Shown here: piece by piece, positions 16,146 through 24,784 of the stretch
Position numbering within the stretch: position 1 is the stretch's first letter
How the letters are laid out: every line of letters begins with the position of its first letter
Assembly: GCA_013286785.1 (NCBI GenBank)
Contig: JABDFC010000003.1
Coordinates: forward strand, 37,570-101,569
Source: Gammaproteobacteria bacterium
GTDB taxonomy: Bacteria > Pseudomonadota > Gammaproteobacteria > UBA6186 > Azoamicaceae
Length of the DNA stretch: 64,000 nt
Direction: 5' to 3'
The notes under the pieces: model-generated
Seen by the model: only the letters and a program-made list of their open reading frames with translations
Databases searched by the model: none
Told to the model about the DNA's origin: nothing
Program-made: the position numbers and the translations under genes

Positions 16146-18194
16146 TTAATACAGATCAATGGGATCAACATCCAGAGACCATCTGACAGACGAAGATAGG
16201 GGGTGAGTCGTAAACCGGTCGAGGGTTTCCCCGAGGTGTTTTTGCAAATAGGTTCTTTCTGAGGATTGAAGCAACAATTGAGCACGATGCTTACCCAATC
16301 GGCGCTCCATTGGGGCAGGGATGGGACCTGAAATATGCAAAACGTTTGGTTTTGTCTGTGAGAGGTTCTGTAATGCATTTTTGATGGAAGCCAAAAAATC
16401 TAGGGCTTGGTTTGGTTGCTTAGACTCCGCGCGAATGAGCGCTTGATGGCTATAGGGAGGCAAATGAATGGAATGGCGCTCGGCTAATAGTGAAGCCGCA
16501 AAATTTTGGTAACCTTCTTCTAAAATTTTCTTAAGTAACGGATGTTCTGGGTGACAAGTTTGTAATACCACATGCCCTGGACGTTCTGCCCGCCCAGTTC
16601 GTCCCGCAACTTGGGTAATAAGTTGTCCCATTTTTTCAATGCTGCGAAAATCTGTACTAAATAAAGCATGATCAATATCTAAAATACCCACTAATGTGAC
16701 CTGCGGAAGATGATGCCCTTTTGCAATCATTTGAGTTCCAATGAGAATTTCGGCTTCTCCCTCTTGGACGCGATCAAATGCGGTTTGCAAGGAGCCTTTT
16801 TTTCGAGTGGTATCCCGATCAATGCGCGCAATGTTGAGAGTGGGAAAATGCTCTTTTAAAACATTTTCTAACTTTTCCGTCCCTACTCCAACTGGCTTGG
16901 GATTTTCATGGTTGCAGTTTGGGCATGCCGTTGGAAGTGGAAGAGACATTTCACAATGATGACACAATAGTTTTTTGCTGTGAAAATGGAGGGTCATTTT
17001 CGCATCACAATTTTGACAATTTGCGACCCAGCCACATTCAAAACACATCAAAACCGGAGAGTACCCGCGCCGATTCAAAAACAGTAGAACCTGTCCTTTG
17101 TTACTAATATGTTCTTTGATTTGTCCAATCAATTGGGAAGATAGTCCTCCTTCCAGTTTTTTATGTCGAATATCCAATACTTGTAAAGTGGGGAATGTGC
17201 CTTGCCCCGCTCGATTCGGTAATTTTAAACTGTGGAATTTTCCAACTGTGACATTATGGAGCGATTCCAATGACGGTGTGGCAGATCCCAATACAACCGG
17301 GCAATGTTCAAGAGAAGCCCGCATGATCATGACATCACGTGCGTGATAACGAAATCCTTCTTGTTGTTTAAAAGAAGAATCGTGTTCTTCGTCTAGAATA
17401 AAAACCCCAGGATTTAACAGAGGAACAAACACCGCCAAGCGGGTTCCGATCACGATAGCCGCGGCTCCAGTTCTAGCCATTTCCCAATTCTCAAACCGTT
17501 TTTTAGGGGTTAACGATGAATTTAACACGGCGATGGGAACTGGAAAGCGTTCCTGGAATCGTTTCAGCAGTTGTGGCGTGAGGCCAATTTCGGGTACTAA
17601 AATTAATGCTTGCTTGCCTTGTGCTAAAGCTTGTTCCACCACTCTCAGGTACACTTCAGTTTTACCACTACCGGTAACGCCATCTAATAGAAATGTTTTA
17701 AACTGCCCAAAATATTTAACTAAAGTATCAATTGCTTGTTGCTGCTGAGTATTGAGTTCCGGTGGTGTGGGCGGCAAAGTATTTGGATCTTGGGTTTCAA
17801 TGACGGGCTTCGGGGTTTTTTTAGGGGTTTTGGGTGAAGCGGATGTTTTTTTTCTGAGATAGTTTGGCAATGCGCTTTCGAATACTTCTCCTATGGCTCC
17901 TTGATAATAACGACTAGACCACTGAATGAGTTGAAAGATCGTCGGGGGAAACAGGGGTTCTGGATCTAGGATAGCACTGATCCGTTTCAACTTTTCTCGA
18001 GGGAGTTCAGAATGCTCACTGAAACCGACAACGATGCCAACTTTTTGTTGTCTCCCAAAAGGAACTAATACCCGCATGCCTAGAACGAGCATTTCTTCTC
18101 TGGCCTCTAATGGCAAATAATCAAACAATCTTCTGAGCGGAACGGGTACTGCCACTCGAAGGATTGGGTGGATGACTGGTGGGTGAATTTTCAT
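16146..18194 (-). CDS. priA: Primosomal replication-restart helicase PriA
   Basis: A 3'-to-5' DNA helicase that reloads the replisome at stalled forks. It has the N-terminal 3'-DNA-binding domain (about 10-110), Walker A GVTGSGKT at 172-179, Walker B DEEH at 268-271, and the aromatic-rich loop 'FKQQEGFRYHARD' after it. Near 385-440 lie eight zinc-binding cysteines in C-x2-C pairs (CFEC, CQNC, CHHC, CPNC). 'GTQMIAKGHHLPQVTLVGI' and 'QVAGRTGRAERPG' are the helicase motifs V and VI. At 682 residues it is slightly shorter than the E. coli enzyme (732). It lies 17 bases downstream of hslR on the same strand. Confidence 0.96.
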   Translation of the reverse strand: MKIHPPVIHPILRVAVPVPLRRLFDYLPLEAREEMLVLGMRVLVPFGRQQKVGIVVGFSEHSELPREKLKRISAILDPEPLFPPTIFQLIQWSSRYYQGAIGEVFESALPNYLRKKTSASPKTPKKTPKPVIETQDPNTLPPTPPELNTQQQQAIDTLVKYFGQFKTFLLDGVTGSGKTEVYLRVVEQALAQGKQALILVPEIGLTPQLLKRFQERFPVPIAVLNSSLTPKKRFENWEMARTGAAAIVIGTRLAVFVPLLNPGVFILDEEHDSSFKQQEGFRYHARDVMIMRASLEHCPVVLGSATPSLESLHNVTVGKFHSLKLPNRAGQGTFPTLQVLDIRHKKLEGGLSSQLIGQIKEHISNKGQVLLFLNRRGYSPVLMCFECGWVANCQNCDAKMTLHFHSKKLLCHHCEMSLPLPTACPNCNHENPKPVGVGTEKLENVLKEHFPTLNIARIDRDTTRKKGSLQTAFDRVQEGEAEILIGTQMIAKGHHLPQVTLVGILDIDHALFSTDFRSIEKMGQLITQVAGRTGRAERPGHVVLQTCHPEHPLLKKILEEGYQNFAASLLAERHSIHLPPYSHQALIRAESKQPNQALDFLASIKNALQNLSQTKPNVLHISGPIPAPMERRLGKHRAQLLLQSSERTYLQKHLGETLDRFTTHPLSSSVRWSLDVDPIDLY

Positions 18195-18211
18195 GGGTAC
18201 TTCATTATACC

Positions 18212-18757
18212 CTATTCAACGCAGTCTGGAATTTCCACCCTGGGTTGGTTCAGCTTAGAATCATTGATTCGCTCACCCGTATGCGGAGTGCGAACCAGAG
18301 AGCGTCGCAAATAACGGCCTGGCCGGTAGTCCCTGGCCGGTGAATAAGAGTTATACGACTTATCAGTGGTAACGTTGAAGGTTTCTAACTTGTTATTTGA
18401 AGAAGGATAATCAGGAGCTTCTTCAAACAATTGTAAAGCTTCTTCAGTACTGCGTCGGCGAGTCGATAATCCTTTAATAATGACCGTTTTTTCGAAATTG
18501 CCTAATCTTATTTTTATTCGCGCGCCGATTTCAATTTCGCGATTGGGGTTTGATCGCTCTCCGTCGTAGAAAACTTTTCCTCTTTCGACGGCAGCTCTGG
18601 CAACTGCACGGGTTTTAAAAAATCGTGCGGCCCATAACCACTTATCAAGGCGTACTCTTAAAATACGTTCAGTATTAGGTTCTTCTGATCCCTCTTCTGA
18701 AAGTTCTGCTTCTGGTTGCAATTGGGGTTTTGGATCCATGTGGGCGGTGATACTCAC
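18212..18757 (-). CDS. hslR: Ribosome-associated heat shock protein Hsp15 (S4 domain)
   Basis: An S4-domain RNA-binding protein which, in E. coli, binds stalled 50S subunits carrying nascent peptidyl-tRNA and frees them for reuse. The S4 core begins at about residue 34 with 'VRLDKWLWAARFFKTRAVA' and continues through 'GKVFYDGERSNPNREIEIG', as in Hsp15. The acidic N-terminal extension of about 30 residues and a longer C-terminal tail make it 181 residues against 133 in E. coli. The start could be Met1 or the Met seven codons in (MDPKPQ). It sits directly upstream of priA. Confidence 0.87.
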   Translation of the reverse strand: MSITAHMDPKPQLQPEAELSEEGSEEPNTERILRVRLDKWLWAARFFKTRAVARAAVERGKVFYDGERSNPNREIEIGARIKIRLGNFEKTVIIKGLSTRRRSTEEALQLFEEAPDYPSSNNKLETFNVTTDKSYNSYSPARDYRPGRYLRRSLVRTPHTGERINDSKLNQPRVEIPDCVE

Positions 18758-18853
18758 TCTATCGCGTACAGGTTTGCATCATATCAGACTCATTCAGGGT
18801 TGTCAGGAGGATAAAAACCTTTTTTCAATCATTTGTCTGGCGTATGATAAAGC

Positions 18854-19660
18854 GTGGATCAAAACTACCAAAGCTGGCTTCCTAATATTATCTCTATCGC
18901 AGAGGAAGCTGCAAAAGCGATTCTTACCGTTCGAGAAAGCAAGTCTTACCAAATTTCATCAAAGTCAGATCATTCACCCGTGACAACTGCCGATATGCAG
19001 GCACACCATATCATTGAGCAGGGATTGCGCTTCCTTGATCCTGCAATTCCTTGTCTTTCAGAAGAGGGTGAGCCGGTTCCTTTTGAGGTTCGGACAAAGT
19101 GGTCTCGATATTGGTTAGTTGATCCCTTAGATGGAACGCAAGATTTTATTCAGGGTGGTAATGAATTTGTTATAAACATTGCTTTAATCGAAAACCATAT
19201 CCCGGTATTGGGCGTCATCTGTGTGCCCTGTCGGCAGGAATTTTATTGTGCCGTTCGGGGAGGGGGAGCCACTCTACAGACTCGCCATACGTCAGTTTCC
19301 ATTAATACCCAGCAAGCTCCTCGCTCTCCCATTCGAGTGGTGCAAAGTCATAACCCGCTGGAGCAAACCGATCCCCTGTGGCAACACCTTTTGTTAAAAC
19401 TGGGTGCATGTGAAATCCGTTTGTGTAGCAGTGCCTTAAAAATCTGTTTGGTGGCTAAGGGAGAAGCTGATATATACCCAAGGTTTGGCCCAACCTGTGA
19501 ATGGGATATCGCAGCTGGGCAATGTTTGCTGGAGGCAGCGGGAGGTCAGTTGGTGGATTTGGCAGGGCAATCCCTTCGTTATAATCTTCGTTCCTCCTTA
19601 GAAAATTCAGGCTTTTACGCATTAGCAACCCCAGAATTGGCCCGAGCTTGTTGTGGATAA
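18854..19660 (+). CDS. cysQ: 3'(2'),5'-bisphosphate nucleotidase CysQ (inositol monophosphatase family)
   Basis: Removes the 3'-phosphate from PAP, a by-product of sulfate assimilation and carrier-protein transfer. The metal-binding motifs of the FIG superfamily are present: SEEG at 69-72 and LVDPLDGTQDF at 88-98, plus the later 'CEWDIAAGQCLLEAAGG' block with the W-D-x-A-A motif. Length 268 is slightly above E. coli CysQ (246). The start codon is GTG with only a weak ribosome site; no better upstream start exists in frame. It is divergent from hslR. Its last bases form a perfect DnaA box (TGTGGATAA) over the stop codon. Confidence 0.88.
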   Translation: MDQNYQSWLPNIISIAEEAAKAILTVRESKSYQISSKSDHSPVTTADMQAHHIIEQGLRFLDPAIPCLSEEGEPVPFEVRTKWSRYWLVDPLDGTQDFIQGGNEFVINIALIENHIPVLGVICVPCRQEFYCAVRGGGATLQTRHTSVSINTQQAPRSPIRVVQSHNPLEQTDPLWQHLLLKLGACEIRLCSSALKICLVAKGEADIYPRFGPTCEWDIAAGQCLLEAAGGQLVDLAGQSLRYNLRSSLENSGFYALATPELARACCG

Positions 19661-20060
19661 AGCAGGGTGACCTGATGCTATATCCAACATATCTGGTGCT
19701 TTGAAAAATCACAACAATAAGGTTCTTGACAGAATGACTTGTATATCCCCTGTGGATAAGTCTGTGAATAAATCAGCAGTTATATTTGTTTTCTAACCTA
19801 GTTATGGAAAAGGATATTCTTTCTGATAATTTTCTTTCTAATTGATTTATAAAGAGAATTTCGATTAATGGATAACTTTGTAGAACTTTTCACTCGACTG
19901 ACATGGGTTGGATAGCGACTGGTGAATAGAAATTTAGCTTGTTAATAACTTTTGTTATTCAATCTAATAATAATTTTGAAATTCATTTAACTGGTAATTT
20001 TGGACTGGTTTTTTCATTCAGCAATATTTGTGGTTAGCATGTGGATAACTGTGTGAATAT
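19652..20060. promoter_or_regulatory. DnaA-box cluster in an AT-rich intergenic region
   Basis: Three exact copies of the DnaA box TGTGGATAA (reverse of TTATCCACA), all in the same orientation, lie at 19652-19660, 19751-19759 and 20040-20048. Two near-matches follow closely: TGTGAATAA at 19763-19771 and TGTGAATAT at 20052-20060. The 450-base gene-free stretch between cysQ and the sco gene is very AT-rich, with runs such as TTGTTAATAACTTTTGTTAT. The content is what a bacterial replication origin or a DnaA-titration site looks like. No dnaA, gidA or rpmH is nearby, so which of these it is stays open. Confidence 0.55.
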
Positions 20061-20115
20061 CTTTGGACAGAGTGATCCTATCCATTCTGCCTTTCATGAG
20101 CCCTATTTTTTCCAG

Positions 20116-20748
20116 TTATCTTTTTAAAATGGCCTTCAAATCTTCTGCAATGGCTTTTGGTTCGTGGGGTGGGGAAAAGAAGGCTTGGATTTCACCTTGA
20201 GGGTTTAGCAGTAGCAAGGTAGCGCTGTGATCGATGATTTTGACATGAGCGGATTGTGTCTTGGGATCTTCCCAACTGTAAATACCGCAACTTTTGCCGA
20301 GTTTTTGTATGACAGAGGGTTCCCCGGTTAAGCCCACAAAACTGGAATCAAAGCGATTTAAAAATCCTTTAAGGGTTTGGGGCGTGTCCGTTTTGGGATT
20401 TAAACTGATAAACAAAAAACGCAGAGAATCTTCAGTAATGGTTTTGGGGAGCTGTTTCCAGGCTTCACTGATGACAGCTAAGGTCTTCGGGCATGTATCA
20501 GGACATGTTGCATAACCGAAAAACATCAAAGTCCAATGACCTAAGAGAGAGGATTCGCTAAAGGGTTTTTCGGTGCTGTCGATCAAAGAAAATTGTTCAA
20601 TGGGTTTACTGGGGGTGATGAAGGTTGCTGTTTCTAAATAGGGTGTGGAGGGAATAGGAGCAGGCGTTACCGAAGAAGGGCTCATATTGTTCCAAATTGC
20701 GAAAGCACCGGTTAACGCCAGTATGAGACTAAAAAAAATTCGATTCAT
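20116..20748 (-). CDS. SCO1/SenC family copper chaperone for cytochrome c oxidase
   Basis: A membrane-anchored, periplasm-facing thioredoxin-fold protein that delivers copper to the CuA centre of cytochrome oxidase. An N-terminal anchor (MNRIFFSLILALTGAFAIW) is followed by the copper ligands CPDTC (Cys82, Cys86) and the distal His174 in 'KIIDHSATLL'. I start it at the ATG at 20748 because AAGGAAG lies upstream; an in-frame TTG at 20766 is less likely. It is the last gene of the cox assembly cluster, after ctaA and ctaB, the same order as in Pseudomonas. Confidence 0.93.
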   Translation of the reverse strand: MNRIFFSLILALTGAFAIWNNMSPSSVTPAPIPSTPYLETATFITPSKPIEQFSLIDSTEKPFSESSLLGHWTLMFFGYATCPDTCPKTLAVISEAWKQLPKTITEDSLRFLFISLNPKTDTPQTLKGFLNRFDSSFVGLTGEPSVIQKLGKSCGIYSWEDPKTQSAHVKIIDHSATLLLLNPQGEIQAFFSPPHEPKAIAEDLKAILKR

Positions 20749-20762
20749 GTTAACTTCCTTAA

Positions 20763-21650
20763 TCAAAAATGGCGAGTGTAGTGATCCAACAGTAATCCTA
20801 TGAATAATAAAAATAAATAACTAATGGAAAATCCAAATGTTTTCAACGCAATCGTATTGGATTCTGTTCGATATAATATAATGACTTGCCGGATAAAAGC
20901 TATTCCCAGGATGACGGCAACCCATAAGTAGAGGACTCCGCTCATTTGGATAACATAAGGCAAGAGTGTGACCACGAATAATAAAAGGGTATACAACAGC
21001 ATATAGAGTTTTGTGAATCGGATCCCATGTGTATTTGGGAGCATGGGAATGTTGGCTTTTTCATAGTCTTCTTTTCGGTAGATAGCGAGTGCCCAAAAGT
21101 GGGGTGGGGTCCAAGCGAATATAATTAAGACCAGAATCCAAGCGAAGGCACTTAATTCATCGGTGACGGCAGTCCAACCCAGTAGCGGTGGCATTGCGCC
21201 TGCAGCACCGCCAATCACAATATTTTGAGGGGTCCTTCGTTTCAGAAAGAGCGTATAGAACACCGCGTAACCTAAAAAGGTCAGTAGCGTGAGCGTTGCT
21301 GTTAAAAGATTCACAAACTGTATGAGGATCAGTAAGCCACTCAATCCCAAGATGCCCGAAAATAATACAGCATTTGGGATAGATATCCGTTGGTTGACTA
21401 AAGGCCGATGCAACGTTCGATTCATTTTTGCATCTAAATGACGATCAACCAGATGATTAATAACAGCTGCAGAACTGCCAGCGAAGGCGATACCCAAGGT
21501 TGCAAAGATAAACGTTTTCCACGGAACAAAAGTCTGTGTGGCTAAATGCATTCCAACCCACGTTGTAACGAGCATGAGCAAAATAACTCTCGGTTTGCAG
21601 AGAGTAATGTAATCTTCGATAGTGTTCGCCATCGAGTGGTTATAAGACAT
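20763..21650 (-). CDS. ctaB: Protoheme IX farnesyltransferase (heme O synthase)
   Basis: An integral membrane UbiA-type prenyltransferase that adds a farnesyl group to heme B, the first step to heme A for the aa3 oxidase. The prenyl-diphosphate motif 'NHLVDRHLDAKMNRTLHRPL' (N-x3-D-x3-D-x2-M-x-R-T) lies near residues 65-84, and the second acidic region falls around 'IYRKEDYEKANIPMLP'. Nine hydrophobic segments fit the family. The start at 21650 overlaps the end of ctaA by 11 bases; Met7 at 21632 is an alternative. Confidence 0.95.
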   Translation of the reverse strand: MSYNHSMANTIEDYITLCKPRVILLMLVTTWVGMHLATQTFVPWKTFIFATLGIAFAGSSAAVINHLVDRHLDAKMNRTLHRPLVNQRISIPNAVLFSGILGLSGLLILIQFVNLLTATLTLLTFLGYAVFYTLFLKRRTPQNIVIGGAAGAMPPLLGWTAVTDELSAFAWILVLIIFAWTPPHFWALAIYRKEDYEKANIPMLPNTHGIRFTKLYMLLYTLLLFVVTLLPYVIQMSGVLYLWVAVILGIAFIRQVIILYRTESNTIALKTFGFSISYLFLLFIGLLLDHYTRHF

Positions 21651-22650
21651 AACTGTTTCGCATTGAGTGTGTATATAAGTAAACGTTGAAAGTGATCAGT
21701 ACGAGTAATAATAGTCCCGCAACGCCATTATGAGCAACGGCAATGGAAAGAGGCAGAACCGATAAAACATTGGTGATCCCAAGACCAATTTGGATGAGCA
21801 ACAGTACTCCAAGCAGCGTACTCAATACACGCAATTGGTGATGCCGAATTCGAAAATAGGCAAATAAGGCGAGTCCTCCAATCATCAGAGCAGTTAAAAG
21901 CGCACCAAATCGATGTAACATGTGAATGGTGGCTAAGGTTGCGTGATCAAAGGGTTTTGTTATTTCAGGAGTTGTCAGGGCAAAAGCCTCAATAATGTGA
22001 TATTTCATGGTTTGATTTTTATGGCACTCGGGAAAGTCTAAACAAACTAAAGCGGCATAATTGGCACTGGTCCATCCCCCTAGAAATAATTGTAGCCACA
22101 GCACACTCAAACTGAGACCTGCCATAACTTTTAAACTTCGGGTGGATTTTCGGATGGGATTTTTCAAGGTTTTTGGCTTTAAGTTTAGGGTTAACCACCA
22201 CAATAAAGAGAGCGTTGTCATTCCACCCAAAAGATGTGCCATCACAATGAGGGGTGATAAATTGTGGGTGACAGTCCACATGCCTAATAAGGCTTGGAAG
22301 ATGACAAGGCCGAGCAGGGTGAGTGACAATACAGAGACTTGATCAAACAATCTTCGACGCCACAGGATAAAATAGTTCAGTAAAAAAATAGTGAGACCCA
22401 GCAATCCGGCCAGGTAGCGGTGGATCATTTCCGTCCAGGCTTTGGTGGGATCCATATTTGGATTTTGTATCGCGGTAGATTTTGAAATGATCCATTCACC
22501 ATAACATCCAGGCCAATCGGGGCAGCCCAGTCCTGCATCCGTTAGGCGCGTATAAGCCCCTAATAGGACAACGACAAAAGCTAAGATTGTTGCAAACCCT
22601 GAGACAATAAAGCAGTTTTTTTGATCTCGTTTTTGCCAATCGTTAACCAA
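21640..22650 (-). CDS. ctaA: Heme A synthase (COX15/CtaA)
   Basis: Oxidises the C8 methyl group of heme O to give heme A. It is a membrane protein of eight predicted helices in two four-helix halves, with heme-ligand histidines in 'TEMIHRYLAGLLG', 'VTHNLSPLIVMAHLLGG', 'TIHMLHRFGALL' and 'VAHNGVAGLLL'. The first periplasmic loop has 'GLGCPDWPGCYG', the paired-cysteine segment, and a second pair lies in 'CLDFPECH'. The full length of 336 residues is normal. It is overlapped by the neighbouring small Sco-like gene at its start and ctaB at its end, so it is tightly packed in the cluster. Confidence 0.95.
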   Translation of the reverse strand: MVNDWQKRDQKNCFIVSGFATILAFVVVLLGAYTRLTDAGLGCPDWPGCYGEWIISKSTAIQNPNMDPTKAWTEMIHRYLAGLLGLTIFLLNYFILWRRRLFDQVSVLSLTLLGLVIFQALLGMWTVTHNLSPLIVMAHLLGGMTTLSLLWWLTLNLKPKTLKNPIRKSTRSLKVMAGLSLSVLWLQLFLGGWTSANYAALVCLDFPECHKNQTMKYHIIEAFALTTPEITKPFDHATLATIHMLHRFGALLTALMIGGLALFAYFRIRHHQLRVLSTLLGVLLLIQIGLGITNVLSVLPLSIAVAHNGVAGLLLLVLITFNVYLYTHSMRNSYVL

Positions 22651-23146
22651 GATGTGAGAACCTCAAGAGTCTTTCCAGATCTTTTAAGATCCCTTTCAGT
22701 TGGGTTTGGGGAGGGTAGCGAAGGATTAACCAGCCTTGTGGATCAATAATAGCCATTTCGCCGCTCGACAGGGGAGGGACTTGAGTGGCTGGGATGGATC
22801 GGTGTGTCACTCGAGCATATTCTTTGCCCAAGGCCAAATGAAGACGGTTGAGATCATCAACACTAGTTTGACAACTAGTATCGCATTGGCTGGGAGAAAC
22901 ATAAATCAATTGCCATTTTCCCAAGAGGCTTGAGTCATAAAAAGGTAACGCTTCTGTTTGAATGGGGGGAGTCAGCAATTGGCCGGTTTCCAAAGTTCTG
23001 AAGGTGAAGTGATCTTGGTAAATATAGAGTAGGTGAGCGCCAGTAAAGGGGAGCGCAAAAAGTAGGACTAGAATCCAAGCGGTGACTTTATTTGCCTTAA
23101 TTTTTGTGTGATTTTCCATAAGTGGTTCGTTTGCAGTTAATAGCAC
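22643..23146 (-). CDS. Cox-cluster protein with Sco-like CxxxC motif
   Basis: A small membrane-anchored protein of unknown role, always found by family pattern between SURF1 and ctaA in gammaproteobacterial cox clusters. An N-terminal anchor (VTAWILVLLFALPFTGAHLL) precedes a thioredoxin-like segment 'GKWQLIYVSPSQCDTSC' with a C-x3-C pair, as in Sco proteins, and later 'MAIIDPQGWLILRYP'. It is shorter than Sco (167 residues) and lacks the distal copper-ligand histidine, so copper transfer is unproven. The start may be Met10 (23119). It overlaps the SURF1 end by up to 50 bases. Confidence 0.75.
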   Translation of the reverse strand: MLLTANEPLMENHTKIKANKVTAWILVLLFALPFTGAHLLYIYQDHFTFRTLETGQLLTPPIQTEALPFYDSSLLGKWQLIYVSPSQCDTSCQTSVDDLNRLHLALGKEYARVTHRSIPATQVPPLSSGEMAIIDPQGWLILRYPPQTQLKGILKDLERLLRFSHLG

Positions 23147-23879
23147 AGTAATAGATAAAAGCAGCCACTGCTATCATAAACCATTGGATGGCATATCCCA
23201 AGTGTCTATCGGCAGGCAGTTGTAAGGAAATGGGTTCAGTCTGAAAGCCTTTGGGATCGTTTGGCCTAAGTTGGACGATAAAAGGGAACACTTCTTGTGA
23301 GAGCAGGTGCGAGAGGGCTTGAAAATCAATTTGTGGGATCCGAAGGGGCCATTCTTCTAAAGAATGTGCGGGCTTTTGCCAGACAATTCCACGCCTTAGC
23401 GGTTGTTGAATGGATCCGACCAAGGCAATTGGGATGGCAATGGGCTCGATGATTGGGATCGTTTCTCGGCTTAGTCCCATGGGGATCCATCCGCGATGAA
23501 TGAGTAAGATGGGATGGTGGGACTTCGGTTGAAAAGGGGTGATGACGTGATAACCGGCTTGGCCGTTAACGATTTGATTATCTAATAAAATTTGCCGATG
23601 GTTCAGAAAATATCCTTCTACTTGTACTTGGCGATAGCGTAACGCATTGAGGTAGTCTTGGGGGATGTCAATATTGTCAGGAATAAGCTCATCGAACTGC
23701 CAAATGTTTTCATTTAACCTGCTTTCTAAGATTCGTTGTTGCTGTAACTTCTCTTGCCAGCGTTCTAGTTGCCAAATCCCGAGATGGACGAACAGCGGGA
23801 TCAGCAGTAAAGTAACCAGACTGGAGATTAATCCGGGTTTAAAGCACCATTGACCAATTTGTAAGGTGAATGCTTTCAT
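23097..23879 (-). CDS. SURF1 family cytochrome oxidase assembly protein
   Basis: An inner membrane protein that helps insert heme A into subunit I of the aa3 oxidase. It has two hydrophobic segments, one near the N-terminus (LISSLVTLLLIPLFVHLGIW) and one near the C-terminus (YAIQWFMIAVAAFIYY), enclosing a periplasmic domain. The SURF1 signatures 'LGIWQLERWQEK', 'LLDNQIVNGQAGYHVITPF' and 'HRGWIPMG' are visible. I prefer the start MKAFTLQIGQ at 23879; the frame extends upstream to 23918 but that part looks unlike the family. The divergent DUF2909 gene begins at almost the same point, so the 5' ends overlap. Confidence 0.87.
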   Translation of the reverse strand: MKAFTLQIGQWCFKPGLISSLVTLLLIPLFVHLGIWQLERWQEKLQQQRILESRLNENIWQFDELIPDNIDIPQDYLNALRYRQVQVEGYFLNHRQILLDNQIVNGQAGYHVITPFQPKSHHPILLIHRGWIPMGLSRETIPIIEPIAIPIALVGSIQQPLRRGIVWQKPAHSLEEWPLRIPQIDFQALSHLLSQEVFPFIVQLRPNDPKGFQTEPISLQLPADRHLGYAIQWFMIAVAAFIYYCAINCKRTTYGKSHKN

Positions 23880-24102
23880 GAATTCTGCTTCGATTGCGAC
23901 GATACTGATTTTTATCATGATCTTGTGTATTTTGGCCAGCCTAGGCAGTGGCTTATATTACCTGCTGAAGGACCAAGGCCGCACCAAACGAACCGTAAAG
24001 GCATTGGCGATTCGGATCACCTTGTCGTTCATTCTGTTTCTGGGGTTATTTATTGCCTTTTCAATGGGCTGGATAGCACCGCACGCTTGGTGGGTTAATT
24101 GA
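23878..24102 (+). CDS. Twin-transmembrane DUF2909 protein
   Basis: A 74-residue protein with two hydrophobic helices separated by a basic loop, 'KDQGRTKRTVKALAIRITLS', the hallmark of the DUF2909 family found beside SURF1 in cox clusters. Its role is unknown. I choose the ATG at 23878, which has AAGGTG about nine bases upstream; an ATG at 23866 lies too close to that site. It is divergent from SURF1, the same arrangement as in Pseudomonas, and marks the original neighbour of coxC before the island at 24.1-28.1 kb. Confidence 0.8.
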   Translation: MNSASIATILIFIMILCILASLGSGLYYLLKDQGRTKRTVKALAIRITLSFILFLGLFIAFSMGWIAPHAWWVN

Positions 24103-24182
24103 ACGTTACAAAAGATTTTCAGCCGATCTATTCTTCTCTTCTACCGATAGGAATAAGCAAGAAACATTTGATTCTCAGGGTA

Positions 24183-24253
24183 GCCTAACTTTGTGGATCC
24201 CTTCTCCCCAAGTCATTGGGGAGAAGGTCCCCGAAGGGGGGATGAGGGGTTGT
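24183..24253 (+). repeat. Palindromic repeat copy 1 (left of DUF559 gene)
   Basis: The unit reads 'GCCTAACTTTGTGGATCC', then two adjoining hairpins: CTTCTCCCCAA / TTGGGGAGAAG with a TCA loop region, and GGTCCCC / GGGGG around GAA, ending GATGAGGGGTTG. The same unit recurs inverted at 24573-24630 and direct at 24785-24853. It encodes the C-terminal tail and stop codon of the DUF559 gene. Confidence 0.85.
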
Positions 24254-24575
24254 TGGATAAAGCCTCATGAATGAGATCCAAAACAGCATCTACTTCCTTT
24301 AAAACTTGATTGTTCCAAAAACGTAAAACATGAAACCCTTGCTTTTTTAAATAGAGGGTACGACGTTCGTCATAATCTTGATTATCCACATGTTGACTGC
24401 CATCTATTTCTATGATTAATCTTTTCTTTAGACAAACAAAATCGACGATATAAGGACCAATAACATGCTGTCGACGAAATTTGTCTTTGAAAAAATTTCG
24501 TCTTCTTAAGAAAAACCATAATTTACTTTCAGCGATGGTTTGATTTCGCCTTAAGATTTTAGCGCGTTCTTTCAA
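24213..24575 (-). CDS. DUF559 endonuclease-like protein framed by inverted repeats
   Basis: A 120-residue protein of the DUF559 group, which has the very-short-patch-repair/restriction-endonuclease fold. Key segments are 'RNQTIAESKLWFFLRRR', 'KFRRQHVIGPYIVDFVCLKK', 'LIIEIDGSQHV' and 'DERRTLYLKKQGFHVLRFW'. Together they give the D-x(n)-E-I-D nuclease core (the Asp of VDFVC, Glu and Asp of IEIDG). The start is a TTG lying in the right-hand repeat and the last dozen codons lie in the left-hand repeat, so the gene and its repeats form one unit. The gene sits in the island that splits the cox cluster. Activity is inferred; no DNA target is evident. Confidence 0.8.
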   Translation of the reverse strand: MKERAKILRRNQTIAESKLWFFLRRRNFFKDKFRRQHVIGPYIVDFVCLKKRLIIEIDGSQHVDNQDYDERRTLYLKKQGFHVLRFWNNQVLKEVDAVLDLIHEALSNNPSSPLRGPSPQ

Positions 24576-24630
24576 CCCCTCATCCCCCCTTCGGGGACCT
24601 TCTCCCCAATGACTTGGGGAGAAGGGATAC
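24573..24630 (-). repeat. Palindromic repeat copy 2 (inverted, right of DUF559 gene)
   Basis: Inverted copy of the unit at 24183-24253, running from CAACCCCTCATCCCCC through the CTTCTCCCC / GGGGAGAAGGGAT hairpin. It carries the TTG start region of the DUF559 gene. With copy 1 it makes the gene a flanked unit like a small mobile element. Confidence 0.85.
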
Positions 24631-24784
24631 TACAGTCTGAGTTTTTTTTAAATCCGCAATTTGTCGTAAGAAACTAATTTTGGCAGGTTGAGCGAGTTAC
24701 TCATTGTAATTTTTCTTATCTGATTTTCGCGGTATTGTTTTTTTATGGTAGGGTGAAAACACGGGAATTGACGAGTTCCAGATG

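Noticed and set aside
16010..16378. 122-codon minus-strand frame at the end of priA
   Set aside because: It overlaps the intact priA C-terminus in another frame and has no protein features.
24382..24392. DnaA-box-like TTATCCACA inside the DUF559 gene
   Set aside because: A single isolated match within coding sequence; not part of the cluster at 19.65-20.06 kb.
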